Source of the DNA: Candidatus Nomurabacteria bacterium RIFCSPHIGHO2_12_FULL_37_29
GTDB taxonomy: Bacteria; Patescibacteriota; Minisyncoccia; Phycocordibacterales; UBA9973
Assembly: GCA_001785675.1 (NCBI GenBank)
Contig: MFUJ01000021.1
Span: 2,139-34,800 of the forward strand
DNA: 32,662 nucleotides
Direction: 5' to 3'
Both the position numbers and the translations under genes were made by a program. Below the pieces are notes generated by a model that saw only the letters and a list, made by a program, of their open reading frames with translations, was not told where the DNA came from and did no database searches. Every line of letters begins with the position of its first letter. Position 1 is the stretch's first letter. Of the stretch, positions 1 through 9,619 are shown piece after piece.

Positions 1-417
1 GCCACAAAAGGCGGAGGAGCTTATCTTAATGAAAGAGAAATAAAGGTTAATAATATTCTTGATCCCAAAAAAATAACCATTATATACACATGTGGCTATA
101 AGATAGAGTATAATTATTTTAGTAGAGTAATGAGTTCTCTGTGTAGTAAGGGTTGTAAGAGAATTATAAATAATTGGTCAGCTGCCTTTGAGTATTGCAT
201 GCTTGCTTCTGGTAAGGTTGAATCAGTTATTACTGATGGTATTGAAATTCATGATTTTGCTGCAGGTAAGCTTATCGCCCTTGAAGCTGGTGCAAAAATA
301 ATTGATTTTACTGGAAAAGGAGAAAAAGAATACATTAACACTAAATTTATTGTGAGCAATACGGATGAAATTAACGAATATGTTTTAGGTATAATTAAAC
401 CTTTACAAAAAAGTTAA
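1..417 (+). CDS. Inositol monophosphatase family protein, 5'-truncated by window edge
   Basis: Frame 1 is open from base 1 (ATKGGGAYLNEREIKV...) through NNWSAAFEYCMLASGKVESVI...IEIHDFAAGKLIALEAGAKIIDFTGK, resembling the C-terminal half of IMPase-family proteins; stop TAA. Confidence 0.7.
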   Translation, partial: ATKGGGAYLNEREIKVNNILDPKKITIIYTCGYKIEYNYFSRVMSSLCSKGCKRIINNWSAAFEYCMLASGKVESVITDGIEIHDFAAGKLIALEAGAKIIDFTGKGEKEYINTKFIVSNTDEINEYVLGIIKPLQKS

Positions 418-473
418 TTAATGCTATACTCAATATATCATTCTCACTAGTTGCATTTTGGGGATGACCCATT

Positions 474-1757
474 ATGTACAGAACTAATTCGACTGCTCCG
501 AAGAAATTCGGCAGTCACACTTCTACTTTTCGAGCAAAACCTCGTTTTGGTAGTGGAACAAAAAAAATATTCAGCAATAATTCTCGACCTACTTTCAAAA
601 GTAAATTTGGAGGTAATAAAAGCAACAAAAGATCCCGGGGTGAGCGGATAGATTTTTCTCGTTTCATAAAAAAAGGGATACACACAGAAGAAAAGCCCTA
701 TGTATCGAAACATACTTTCGCGGATTTTCCTTTTAATGCTCAGCTTCACAAGAATATTGCAAAAGCAGGCTATATTCATCCTCGTCCAATTCAAGACCAA
801 TCAATCCATGCAATACTAGAGCATAAGGATGTTTTCGGTATGGCGAACACTGGTACCGGTAAAACTGCGGCATTCCTCCTTCCACTAATTGAAAAAATTT
901 CAAAAACCAAAGGACAAAATAAGAGGGAAACAGTTTTGATCATGGCGCCTACTCGTGAACTTGCGCTTCAGATTGAAAGTGATTTTAAAAATCTCGCTTT
1001 TGGATTCGGAATGTTTTCTGTGGCTTGTGTGGGCGGACTTCCAATAATGAGACAGATTGGTGAAATAAAAAGAGGAGTATCTTTTGTTATTGGTACTCCG
1101 GGACGCTTGCGTGACCTTTTGGACAGAAAAGTTTTAGATTTATCTACATGTCACTCTGTGGTGCTCGACGAAGCGGACAGGATGCTCGATATGGGATTTC
1201 GAGATGATATGGTTTATATAATTGGTAAAACCGCCAAGGAAAAACAAACTCTTTTCTTCTCGGCGACCCTTTCGAGCGAAATTAAAAAATTAACCGAGCA
1301 ATATTTAAAAGAACCCATTTTTATTTCTGTTATTTCTGGTGAAACAGCCAAAAATATTGATCAAGATATCGTACGCACTAGAAGTAAAGAAGAAAAATTA
1401 GAAAAATTACACGAGGTCTTAAAAAGAGATGGCTCGGATAAAGTTTTAATTTTCCGTGAAATGAAACACAGCGTGGATACTCTTGCAAAAGAACTTGCTC
1501 ACTTTGGATTTAAAGTGGGCGCTATTCACGGTGACAAAAGAAGTCGAGAACGTATTCGAATACTGGATTCCTTTAAAAAAGATCACATCAATGTTTTAAT
1601 AGCGACAGACGTCGCGGCGAGGGGATTGGACATTCCAGATGTGACTCATGTTATCAACTACGATGTGCCACAAACATACGACACCTATGTGCATCGCATC
1701 GGCCGAACCGGTCGCTCAGGGAAAAAGGGAACAGCGCTGACCTTCGTGCCAGGGTAA
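474..1757 (+). CDS. DEAD/DEAH-box RNA helicase with basic N-terminal extension
   Basis: Motifs ANTGTGKT, PTRELALQ, GTPGR, DEAD (VLDEADRMLDMGF), SAT, ATDVAARGLDIP, HRIGRTGRSG. Confidence 0.95.
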   Translation: MYRTNSTAPKKFGSHTSTFRAKPRFGSGTKKIFSNNSRPTFKSKFGGNKSNKRSRGERIDFSRFIKKGIHTEEKPYVSKHTFADFPFNAQLHKNIAKAGYIHPRPIQDQSIHAILEHKDVFGMANTGTGKTAAFLLPLIEKISKTKGQNKRETVLIMAPTRELALQIESDFKNLAFGFGMFSVACVGGLPIMRQIGEIKRGVSFVIGTPGRLRDLLDRKVLDLSTCHSVVLDEADRMLDMGFRDDMVYIIGKTAKEKQTLFFSATLSSEIKKLTEQYLKEPIFISVISGETAKNIDQDIVRTRSKEEKLEKLHEVLKRDGSDKVLIFREMKHSVDTLAKELAHFGFKVGAIHGDKRSRERIRILDSFKKDHINVLIATDVAARGLDIPDVTHVINYDVPQTYDTYVHRIGRTGRSGKKGTALTFVPG

Positions 1758-1767
1758 TTGCGTATGA

Positions 1768-1773
1768 TATAAT
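1768..1773 (+). promoter_or_regulatory. Extended -10 (TGATATAAT) 7 nt before ATG 1781
   Basis: TGA-TATAAT followed by gagctct then ATG. Confidence 0.5.
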
Positions 1774-1780
1774 GAGCTCT

Positions 1781-2239
1781 ATGGCTACAGGAGACGGACA
1801 ACCAGGGGATCCAAGAACAGAAGCAGCTATAACATTTCAAGTTAAAAAGGAAGGTGTTTCTGCTGATTTTCTCAACTCTTTTATGATGGTTTCTATGCAA
1901 TGCAAGGCACTTTTAAAATTGGATGAAGAAAAATTTCCATTGAGGCATTACGGTTCTTCTGAAGCAAATGTAAGAGGAAAAATACTAGAAGCATCTCAAA
2001 AATTTATTACTTATACGGACTATATGACCAAAGGAGGAGAGGATGATAAAATTGATGGATTTGCTCTGGAAGATTTTTTAACAGAAAGAGGTAGAGAAAT
2101 CGTTGCTAGATTAGATGCAATTGTTTTAGAAATTAACGATATTTTTAAATTACATCCAGAAGATTTTGATATAAATGAAATATTTATTCGTTTAACGGAG
2201 CTTCATGACCTTGTAGACAATCAAGGTAGCTATCGTTAG
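1781..2239 (+). CDS. Hypothetical protein (start probably 1781 rather than 1772)
   Basis: Open frame of about 152 codons; ATG 1781 lies 7 nt after a TATAAT box that overlaps the upstream ATG at 1772. Confidence 0.6.
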   Translation: MATGDGQPGDPRTEAAITFQVKKEGVSADFLNSFMMVSMQCKALLKLDEEKFPLRHYGSSEANVRGKILEASQKFITYTDYMTKGGEDDKIDGFALEDFLTERGREIVARLDAIVLEINDIFKLHPEDFDINEIFIRLTELHDLVDNQGSYR

Positions 2240-2256
2240 ATAATGAAAATAAAAAT

Positions 2257-2508
2257 TTATTTTGCCTGTATCAATCCAGCTTTGAGTAAAGTGGTATAAG
2301 CACCGTTTTTCTTCATTGTACGGAAGCCCTGGACGGATGCTTCTACTTTTATAGATTTATTTAGTTCAGGAATAAAAATCTTCTTCTTTTGAAGATTTAA
2401 ATATTTTCGCTTCTTGCCAGTCGGATTAAATTTAGTGGCGCGGGTTCGGTTGGAATATCCTCCGCCGACGATTGAACCTTTTTTTGTTATTACGCATATT
2501 TTCGCCAT
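2257..2508 (-). CDS. rpmB: 50S ribosomal protein bL28
   Basis: MAKICVITKKGSIVGGGYSNRTRATKFNPTGKKRKYLNLQ... is typical of bL28. Confidence 0.85.
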   Translation of the reverse strand: MAKICVITKKGSIVGGGYSNRTRATKFNPTGKKRKYLNLQKKKIFIPELNKSIKVEASVQGFRTMKKNGAYTTLLKAGLIQAK

Positions 2509-2540
2509 AGGTTTTTTATGTTATCATTACATACAAGTTT

Positions 2541-3161
2541 ATGCAAGCAACCGATACGATTTTTTATATAGTCATACTTGTAATATCAGTCGTGATTCAC
2601 GAGGTCTCGCACGGCTTTGTAGCAGAATATTTTGGTGATAAAACTGCGCGCTATGCCGGACGTCTGACTTTGAATCCGCTTGTTCATCTAGATCTTTTTG
2701 GTTCGATTCTTTTGCCGGCACTTTTAATTTTATCCCATTCTCCTTTTTTGTTTGGCTGGGCAAAACCGGTGCCATACAATCCAAACAATCTGAGCAACAA
2801 GAAATGGGGGACCATGTGGGTGGCCGCGGCTGGGGTGCTTGCCAACTTTTTCATTGCCGTTATCTTTGGTCTCATTATCCGTCTGGCTCCCAGTCTTACT
2901 TTACCAGCCGGTTTCTATTTTATAACTTCTACAATAGTAATAGTGAATTTGGCGCTAGCATTATTCAACTTAATTCCCATTCCTCCGCTTGATGGCTCTA
3001 AAATACTTTTTTCTTTCCTACCGTATTCATTTTCTAAGTGGGTAACTCTCTTTGAGCAATACTCTCTCATTTTGCTTCTTGTCTTTATTGTTTTCTTTTC
3101 CAGCTATTTATATCCCATATTGTCTTATCTTTTTCATTTAATCACCGGTCTCTCTTTTTAA
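2541..3161 (+). CDS. Site-2 protease family (M50) membrane metalloprotease
   Basis: HExxH ([17 protein letters not shown]), multiple hydrophobic segments, [19 protein letters not shown] motif. Confidence 0.9.
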   Translation: MQATDTIFYIVILVISVVIHEVSHGFVAEYFGDKTARYAGRLTLNPLVHLDLFGSILLPALLILSHSPFLFGWAKPVPYNPNNLSNKKWGTMWVAAAGVLANFFIAVIFGLIIRLAPSLTLPAGFYFITSTIVIVNLALALFNLIPIPPLDGSKILFSFLPYSFSKWVTLFEQYSLILLLVFIVFFSSYLYPILSYLFHLITGLSF

Positions 3162-3247
3162 TATTGCAATTTTCCACAGTTTATAGTACATTATTCTGTA
3201 GTCCCTTTCGAGTCTGGGACTCTTTTGTTTTGCAGGAAATCAATTTA

Positions 3248-3670
3248 ATGCCAACAATTAATCAATTAATTAAAAAGCCGAGAGTCAAAGTCCATTCTAA
3301 ACACAAGACAGTTGCTCTAGCGAAGGGTTTTAATGTTCTTAAAAATAGACCAGTTTTTTTCCCTGCTCCCTTTAAACGAGGTGTTTGTACAAAAGTTTCA
3401 ACGACAACCCCAAAGAAGCCAAACTCAGCACTCCGAAAGATTGCCAGAGTGCGTTTAACTAACGGCATGGAAGTTACGGCTTATATTCCAGGCGAAGGTC
3501 ATAATTTACAGGAACACTCAGTGGTTATGCTTCGAGGAGGACGTGTGAAAGACTTGATTGGAGTAAGATATCACATTGTGCGTGGAGTGCTCGACACGCA
3601 AGGAGTAGAAAAGAGGAGACAAGGACGATCTCTCTATGGTAACAAAAAGCCGAAAGAAAACAAGAAATAG
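3248..3670 (+). CDS. rpsL: 30S ribosomal protein uS12
   Basis: [10 protein letters not shown]...[31 protein letters not shown]...; the tabulated start at 3164 is too long. Confidence 0.97.
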   Translation: MPTINQLIKKPRVKVHSKHKTVALAKGFNVLKNRPVFFPAPFKRGVCTKVSTTTPKKPNSALRKIARVRLTNGMEVTAYIPGEGHNLQEHSVVMLRGGRVKDLIGVRYHIVRGVLDTQGVEKRRQGRSLYGNKKPKENKK

Positions 3671-3696
3671 AATTTATAAATTTTTATAAAATAAAA

Positions 3697-4167
3697 ATGA
3701 GACGAAAAGTTAAAAATCGAAATATAGTAGAACCAGACTTCATATATAATTCTCAGAAATTAGAGAAGTTTATTAATTACATTATGTGGTCTGGGAAAAA
3801 AGAAACTTCCCGAAAGGTTATGTATGCTGCTTTTGATATCATCAAAGAAAAAACAGGCAACCCAAACCCATTGGAAGTTTTTGATTTAGCACTAAAAAAT
3901 GCTGGTCCTTCAACCGAAGTACGTTCCAAGCGTATTGGAGGCGCGAATTACCAGGTGCCGATAGAGGTCCGGTCTGAACGCAGACTCGCACTCGCTATGC
4001 GCTGGATACGTGATGCGGCTCGAGGGGGAAAGGGCAAACCAATGCACCTGAAACTCGCCGATGAATTGATCTCAGCCTCAAAAAATGAAGGTTCGGCTAT
4101 TAAAAAGAAAGAAGACACTCATAAAATGGCAGAGGCCAACAAAGCCTTCGCGCATTTTGCTTGGTAG
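3697..4167 (+). CDS. rpsG: 30S ribosomal protein uS7
   Basis: MRRKVKNRNIVEPDFIYNSQKLEKFINYIMWSGKK...; follows rpsL. Confidence 0.97.
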   Translation: MRRKVKNRNIVEPDFIYNSQKLEKFINYIMWSGKKETSRKVMYAAFDIIKEKTGNPNPLEVFDLALKNAGPSTEVRSKRIGGANYQVPIEVRSERRLALAMRWIRDAARGGKGKPMHLKLADELISASKNEGSAIKKKEDTHKMAEANKAFAHFAW

Positions 4168-4176
4168 TTTAAATAT

Positions 4177-6324
4177 ATGGAACGAGACTATCCTCTAGAG
4201 AAAGTTAGAAATATTGGAATCATTGCCCACATTGACGCGGGTAAGACTACCACAACAGAACGTGTGCTTTTTTATACTGGAGTATCGCACAAAATAGGTG
4301 AAGTTCACGACGGCGAGACGACGACAGACTGGATGGAGCAGGAACGAGAACGTGGTATTACCATTACTTCTGCGGCTGTAACCTGTTTTTGGACACCTAC
4401 GTATGCGCTGACAGATAAAACTAAAAAGCATCGTTTTAATATTATTGATACTCCTGGACACATTGACTTTACCGTAGAAGTAAAAAGGTCATTACGAGTG
4501 CTCGATGGGGCAGTCGTTGTATTTGACGGTGTGGCTGGAGTAGAGCCCCAATCTGAAACAAACTGGCGTTATGCCGACGAAGCAAAAGTGCCTCGCGTTT
4601 GTTTTGTAAATAAATTAGATAGAACCGGCGCTTCCTTTGAACATTCATTTTCGACTATTTTAGACAGACTTAGTAAAAAAGCTGTACGTGTACAAATTCC
4701 TATCGGTCTAGAAGAAAAGTTTGAAGGAGTTATTGATATTCTTCGTATGAAGGCTTACTATTTTGAAGGAGAAATGGGTAATCAAGTTGTTGAAAAAGAG
4801 ATTCCGGAAAGTTTATTAGCTGACGCGGAAAAGTATCATAGTGAATTGGTTGAGAAAATAGTTGAAACTGATGAAGTTATGATGACTGAATATTTAGAAG
4901 GCATGATTCCTGGTTTTGATGTATTAAAGAAAACTCTTCGTAAGGCTGTAATAGCTAATGAAATTTTTCCAGTATTTGCCGGTTCTGCATTAAAGAATAA
5001 AGGCGTTCAGCTTGTCCTGGATGCCGTGGTGGACTATTTACCATCACCACTTGATATACCAGCTATTTCTGGCATTGACCCTAATACTGAGGAGCCAATT
5101 GTTAGGCATGCTTCAGACGCAGAACCTTTCGCTGCACTTGCTTTCAAAATAGCGACTGATCCATTTGTTGGGCAGATTATTTTCTTTCGTGTTTATTCCG
5201 GGACTCTTTCAGCTGGTAGTTATGTTTATAATCCGCGCACGCGCAATAAAGAGCGCATCGGACGAATTTTACGCATGCACGCTAACGATAGAGAAGAAGT
5301 GAAGCAAGTCTTTGCTGGAGAGATAGCCGCAGCTGTTGGGCTGAAAGATACAATTACCTCCGATACTATTTGCGATGAAAATAAATCAATTATTCTAGAC
5401 AGAATTGTTTTCCCTGAACCGGTTATATCACTTCGTATTGAACCCAGAACAAAAGCAGATCAAGAAAAAATGGGTATGGCTCTCAACAGACTTGCGCAAG
5501 AAGACCCGACTTTTAAAGTATCTACTGATCAAGAAACAGGAGAGACTATCATCGCCGGCATGGGGGAATTACATTTGGAAATTATTGTGGATCGCATGAA
5601 ACGCGAGTTTACCGTGGAGGCCAATGTAGGTAAACCGCAAGTGGCGTACCGTGAGACGATCAGTGGCATTGCGGAAGCGGAAGGAAAATATATCAAGCAG
5701 TCTGGTGGACGCGGAAATTATGGGCATGTGAAAATAAAAGTTAAGCCGATGGTCTTGTTGACTAAAGAAGAACTGGAAGATTTACCTAAAAACACAAAAA
5801 GATCGCCTGGTTTTGAATTTATAAATACTATCAGAGGAGGAGTAATCCCACAGGAATATATTGCGCCCTGCGAGAAGGGGTTTAAGGAGGGACTAGACAG
5901 GGGAATTTTAGCTGGTTTTAGAATGGTAAATGTTTCAGTGGAGCTTTGGGATGGCAGTTATCACGAAGTTGACTCGAATGAAATGGCTTTCAAAATCGCC
6001 TCATCGATGGCTGTGCAGGATGCGTGTAGACGTGCGAATCCAGTAATTCTAGAGCCGATGATGAAAGTAGAAGTTGTGACTCCGGACAAATTCATGGGAG
6101 ATGTCACGGGTAATCTTTCCTCGAAGCGCGCGCTTATTGAAGGAATGGAAGACCGTGGAATGAATAAAGTAATCAAGGCGATAGTGCCTCTCTCTGAAAT
6201 GTTCGGGTACATGACCGGTTTGCGCTCCATGACCGAAGGTCGCGCATCGTTTACTATGGAATTTTTCCGTTACGATATTGTGCCTAACAACGTTGCGGAG
6301 ACTATTATTGCAGCGAGGAAATAG
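4177..6324 (+). CDS. fusA: Elongation factor G
   Basis: [44 protein letters not shown] and full-length EF-G domains. Confidence 0.98.
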   Translation: MERDYPLEKVRNIGIIAHIDAGKTTTTERVLFYTGVSHKIGEVHDGETTTDWMEQERERGITITSAAVTCFWTPTYALTDKTKKHRFNIIDTPGHIDFTVEVKRSLRVLDGAVVVFDGVAGVEPQSETNWRYADEAKVPRVCFVNKLDRTGASFEHSFSTILDRLSKKAVRVQIPIGLEEKFEGVIDILRMKAYYFEGEMGNQVVEKEIPESLLADAEKYHSELVEKIVETDEVMMTEYLEGMIPGFDVLKKTLRKAVIANEIFPVFAGSALKNKGVQLVLDAVVDYLPSPLDIPAISGIDPNTEEPIVRHASDAEPFAALAFKIATDPFVGQIIFFRVYSGTLSAGSYVYNPRTRNKERIGRILRMHANDREEVKQVFAGEIAAAVGLKDTITSDTICDENKSIILDRIVFPEPVISLRIEPRTKADQEKMGMALNRLAQEDPTFKVSTDQETGETIIAGMGELHLEIIVDRMKREFTVEANVGKPQVAYRETISGIAEAEGKYIKQSGGRGNYGHVKIKVKPMVLLTKEELEDLPKNTKRSPGFEFINTIRGGVIPQEYIAPCEKGFKEGLDRGILAGFRMVNVSVELWDGSYHEVDSNEMAFKIASSMAVQDACRRANPVILEPMMKVEVVTPDKFMGDVTGNLSSKRALIEGMEDRGMNKVIKAIVPLSEMFGYMTGLRSMTEGRASFTMEFFRYDIVPNNVAETIIAARK

Positions 6325-6330
6325 TATAAT
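6325..6330 (+). promoter_or_regulatory. -10 box TATAAT 6 nt before pyrD ATG
   Basis: TATAAT-ctaggg-ATG. Confidence 0.45.
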
Positions 6331-6336
6331 CTAGGG

Positions 6337-7407
6337 ATGCTTTACACACCCTTTTACGACCCCGAAAAATCATACGAAGAAAATTTTACACAAGGTCCCT
6401 TCGGTGCTTTTGCTGACGGAGAGGAATTGAAAGAAGAGGATGAACCCCAATTTGATTTTTTTGGTTTTAAAGTAAATTCCCCATTTGGGATTCCTGCTGG
6501 ACCACTCATAAATGGTAATTTTGTTAAAGGTGCGCTCGATAAAGGTTTCGATATTGTAACTTATAAAACAGTACGAAGCAGGAAATATCCTTGTCATCCA
6601 TGGCCAAATGTTTTGTCAGTAAAAATTGATGGAGATCTAACTGAAGATATAGCACAGGGGAAATTAGTGGCGGATAGAAATTATCACGAACCACTTTCCA
6701 TCACTAATTCTTTCGGTGTACCATCTTTTGATCCAGAATTTTGGCAAAAAGATTTGACGAATGTAATTAGAAATACACATCCTGGACAAATAGTCGTTGG
6801 CTCTTTTCAGGGTACAAAAAAAGAAGGACAGAGTGTGGAAGATTATATAAATGATTATGCTATTGTTGCAGGGCTCATGAAAGAAATAGGTGTGCCGGTA
6901 GTTGAAGTAAATTTGAGTTGTCCGAATGAAGGGACGAACAACTTGCTTTGTTATGATACAGAGCGAAGCGCGAAAGTGGTTCGCACGATAAAAGAAGTCA
7001 TCAGAAATACTCCACTGATTATTAAAATAGCTTATAATAAAGATTACGATGCATTAAAAAATTTTGTAAAAGAAGTTGGACTTGTCGTGCAAGGTATTTC
7101 CGTTATTAATACAATTTCTGCAGAAATTGTGGATGAAAATGATAGACAAGCGTTGCCCGGGGAAGGGAGATTGCGAAGCGGTGTGTGTGGCCATGCTATT
7201 AAATGGGCAGGACTCGATATGGTAAAAAAATTAAAAAAACTTAGAGAAGAATTGGGATACAAATACATCATTGTTGGCGTCGGTGGAGTAACTACGGCAG
7301 ATGATTTTTTTGAATATCAAAAGGCAGGTGCAGACATCGTGATGTCCGCGACTGGGGCGATGTGGAACCCGTATCTTGCGAAAGAAATTAAAGAAAGGTT
7401 AAGATAA
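6337..7407 (+). CDS. pyrD: Dihydroorotate dehydrogenase
   Basis: SPFGIPAGPLINGNFVKGALDKGFDIVTYKTV..., VEVNLSCPNEG, IIVGVGGVTTADDFFEYQKAGADIV. Confidence 0.9.
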   Translation: MLYTPFYDPEKSYEENFTQGPFGAFADGEELKEEDEPQFDFFGFKVNSPFGIPAGPLINGNFVKGALDKGFDIVTYKTVRSRKYPCHPWPNVLSVKIDGDLTEDIAQGKLVADRNYHEPLSITNSFGVPSFDPEFWQKDLTNVIRNTHPGQIVVGSFQGTKKEGQSVEDYINDYAIVAGLMKEIGVPVVEVNLSCPNEGTNNLLCYDTERSAKVVRTIKEVIRNTPLIIKIAYNKDYDALKNFVKEVGLVVQGISVINTISAEIVDENDRQALPGEGRLRSGVCGHAIKWAGLDMVKKLKKLREELGYKYIIVGVGGVTTADDFFEYQKAGADIVMSATGAMWNPYLAKEIKERLR

Positions 7408-7411
7408 ATTT

Positions 7412-8035
7412 ATGCGAGACATAATCAGTATTTTAAAAAGCGTAGGAGCTATTGTTACTCACAGCCACTTTGTAGGTACCTCTGGTAGACATATGCCAGG
7501 ATATATAAAAAAGGATAAATTAACTATGCATACAAAAACCACATCAGAGGTTGGAAAGCTTTTCGCTAATAAATTTAAAAATAAAAATATAGAGGCTGTA
7601 GTTGCTCCTGCGGTAGGAGGAATTCCCTTATCTCAGTGGACAGCATATCATTTAAGTCAAATAACAAAAAAAGATGTCTTGAGTTTATATACAGAAAAAG
7701 ATGAAAAAAGTAACCAAATTTTCAAGAGAGGTTATGACTTGGTCGTCAAAAATAAAAGAGTCCTTATTATTGAAGATGCTACAACAACTGGTGGTTCAGT
7801 AAAAAAAGTAGTTAGTAGTGTGAAAAAAGCTGGGGGAAAAATAGTTACAGTATGCGTTATGATAAATCGAGACCCAAAATTAGTAAATTCTAAGAGTGTC
7901 GGGGCACCATTTTCTTCACTTGGAATTTTTAAAGTTCCTTCATACAAAGAAAAAGATTGTCCGCTATGCAAAAAGCATATTCCTATTGATACCGAAACAG
8001 GATGGGGTAAAAAATATTTGGAATACAAAATATGA
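7412..8035 (+). CDS. pyrE: Orotate phosphoribosyltransferase-like PRTase
   Basis: PRPP-binding motif VLIIEDATTTGGSV; placed between pyrD and pyrF; TGA stop overlaps the pyrF ATG. Confidence 0.85.
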   Translation: MRDIISILKSVGAIVTHSHFVGTSGRHMPGYIKKDKLTMHTKTTSEVGKLFANKFKNKNIEAVVAPAVGGIPLSQWTAYHLSQITKKDVLSLYTEKDEKSNQIFKRGYDLVVKNKRVLIIEDATTTGGSVKKVVSSVKKAGGKIVTVCVMINRDPKLVNSKSVGAPFSSLGIFKVPSYKEKDCPLCKKHIPIDTETGWGKKYLEYKI

Positions 8036-8832
8036 TCATCGATAAATACAACATAAGAGCGGAAAAAATAAACTCATTGCTGTGTGTTGGTTTAGATCCT
8101 GACCTTGAAAAATTACCAGAAAAATTTAAAGCTCTTAAACACCCTCAGTTTGAATTTAATAAATATATTATAGAAGAAACACATGAGTATGTATCAGCTT
8201 ACAAACCCAACATGGGTTCTTATGAGGTAAGAGGAAAAGACGGATGGGAAGATTTGGCTATGACCATGGAATATTTGCGAGAAAAACATCCCGACATTTT
8301 TACTATTTGTGATGCCAAAAGGGGAGATATCGGTTATACAAACGAACTTTATGCCAAAGCCATCTTTGATATATTAGGTTTTGATGCAGTTACACTTCAC
8401 CCTTATTTAGGTAAGGAGGCTCTTAAGCCATTTTTAGACAGAAAAGATAAAGTATCTATTATTTTATGTAGAACATCAAATCTCGGCGCGGGAGAATTGC
8501 AGGATTTAAAAATAGACGGCAAACAACTTTGGCAGATAGTTGCTGAAAAAATTTCTAAAGAATGGAACATCAATCACAACTGTATGCTTGTAGTTGGTGC
8601 AACATACCCAGAAGAATTAGGGGAGATAAGGAAAATAGTTGGCGAACTCACTTTGCTTGTGCCGGGTATTGGTACTCAAGGTGGAAGTGTGAAAGAAGTT
8701 ATGAATAAGGGGATGAATGTAAATAAAATGGGATTAATAATGTCTTCCTCAAAAGCCATAATTTTTAGCCCCAACCCCAAAGAAGAAGCTCGGAAACTTC
8801 GTGACGAGATAAGGCAACATAGCCTTGTTTAA
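8032..8832 (+). CDS. pyrF: Orotidine 5'-phosphate decarboxylase
   Basis: LLCVGLDPDLEKLP, YKPNMGSYE, ICDAKRGDIGYTNELYAKAIF, LVPGIGTQGG. Confidence 0.93.
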   Translation: MIIDKYNIRAEKINSLLCVGLDPDLEKLPEKFKALKHPQFEFNKYIIEETHEYVSAYKPNMGSYEVRGKDGWEDLAMTMEYLREKHPDIFTICDAKRGDIGYTNELYAKAIFDILGFDAVTLHPYLGKEALKPFLDRKDKVSIILCRTSNLGAGELQDLKIDGKQLWQIVAEKISKEWNINHNCMLVVGATYPEELGEIRKIVGELTLLVPGIGTQGGSVKEVMNKGMNVNKMGLIMSSSKAIIFSPNPKEEARKLRDEIRQHSLV

Positions 8833-8861
8833 CAAGGGTTATTGGGGAACATTCAGGGAGC

Positions 8862-8890
8862 TTGCTTTTTTAAGAGAAGTATGATATAGT
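8862..8890 (+). promoter_or_regulatory. Putative promoter TTGCTT-N17-TATAGT
   Basis: -35/-10-like hexamers with 17-nt spacing upstream of CDS 8930. Confidence 0.45.
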
Positions 8891-8929
8891 ATGCTTGCAG
8901 TTTATTAATTAATATTATATTATATAAAT

Positions 8930-9361
8930 ATGAATAAAAATATATATATTGTGCTTTTTGTAGTAATTGTTCTGGGAATAGTTTTTTGGATGTATAGTTC
9001 TTCTCAAAAAGAAAAAACTTCTCCAACTAGTCCAGCGACAGTTGCAACGCTTTCTGTTGTTAGTGACACCTCTTCAGCTTCAGCCGTACTTTCTGGAGCG
9101 AAGACCGTTATTTGGCAAACAACAAATTATCCAACAGATGTTGGGGTTAATATAAATTTAATTAGAAAAATTTCAGACTCCCCAAATCAGTTTGTAATTG
9201 TACGAGCTATTACCACTGATACTCCAAATGACGGGCAAGAAACATGGATACCACAAGATGGTGAAAATACAAGTGACTTGTATGTTGAAGTAACATGCTT
9301 AAACACATACCAATTTACAGCAGGATGCAGTATATTTGATGGCGCAGTAAAAGTTAACTAA
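8930..9361 (+). CDS. Hypothetical protein with single N-terminal membrane anchor
   Basis: MNKNIYIVLFVVIVLGIVFWMYSSSQKE followed by a Ser/Thr/Ala-rich linker. Confidence 0.7.
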   Translation: MNKNIYIVLFVVIVLGIVFWMYSSSQKEKTSPTSPATVATLSVVSDTSSASAVLSGAKTVIWQTTNYPTDVGVNINLIRKISDSPNQFVIVRAITTDTPNDGQETWIPQDGENTSDLYVEVTCLNTYQFTAGCSIFDGAVKVN

Positions 9362-9381
9362 TCTTTTTAATAAAAAGGAAA

Positions 9382-9424
9382 AAATAAAGAAAACGCAAGG
9401 ATAATCCTTGCGTTTTCTTTATTT
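9382..9424 (+). terminator. Rho-independent terminator, 20-bp stem with TAA loop
   Basis: AAATAAAGAAAACGCAAGGA-TAA-TCCTTGCGTTTTCTTTATTT perfect inverted repeat. Confidence 0.85.
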
Positions 9425-9450
9425 GACAATGTTTTTTAATTTGTTAGTAT
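9423..9450 (+). promoter_or_regulatory. tuf promoter TTGACA-N16-TAGTAT
   Basis: Consensus -35 with 16-nt spacer to TAGTAT followed by G; same arrangement before rpsS. Confidence 0.75.
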
Positions 9451-9619
9451 GTAAATAACTGCACTTTTGGCAGTTTTTGTTTGCTTAATTCCGCCTTTTT
9501 TATGGTGGATCGCCGATCGGGCAATTATTATAAGTTTAATATCGTTAGTAGCTAAGCCCCAGTGACTGGTTCTCGTACACTGAGTTTTGGTTATTAATCC
9601 GCCAGTTGGCGGAAAAATT
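9451..9619 (+). promoter_or_regulatory. Structured 5' leader of tuf
   Basis: Hairpins CTGC-acttttg-GCAG+T5, CAGTG/CACTG and TCCGCC-AGTT-GGCGGA (9598-9613), the last ending 6 nt before ATG 9620. Confidence 0.5.

Noticed and set aside
447-800. Minus-strand ORF of 117 aa
   Set aside because: Antisense to the helicase 5' end; composition looks like reverse-complement translation and no family recognised.
1670-1757. DEAD-box helicase ending right after motif VI (GTALTFVPG*) as a pseudogene
   Set aside because: All catalytic motifs are present and the next gene's promoter follows immediately; a naturally short C-terminus is adequate.
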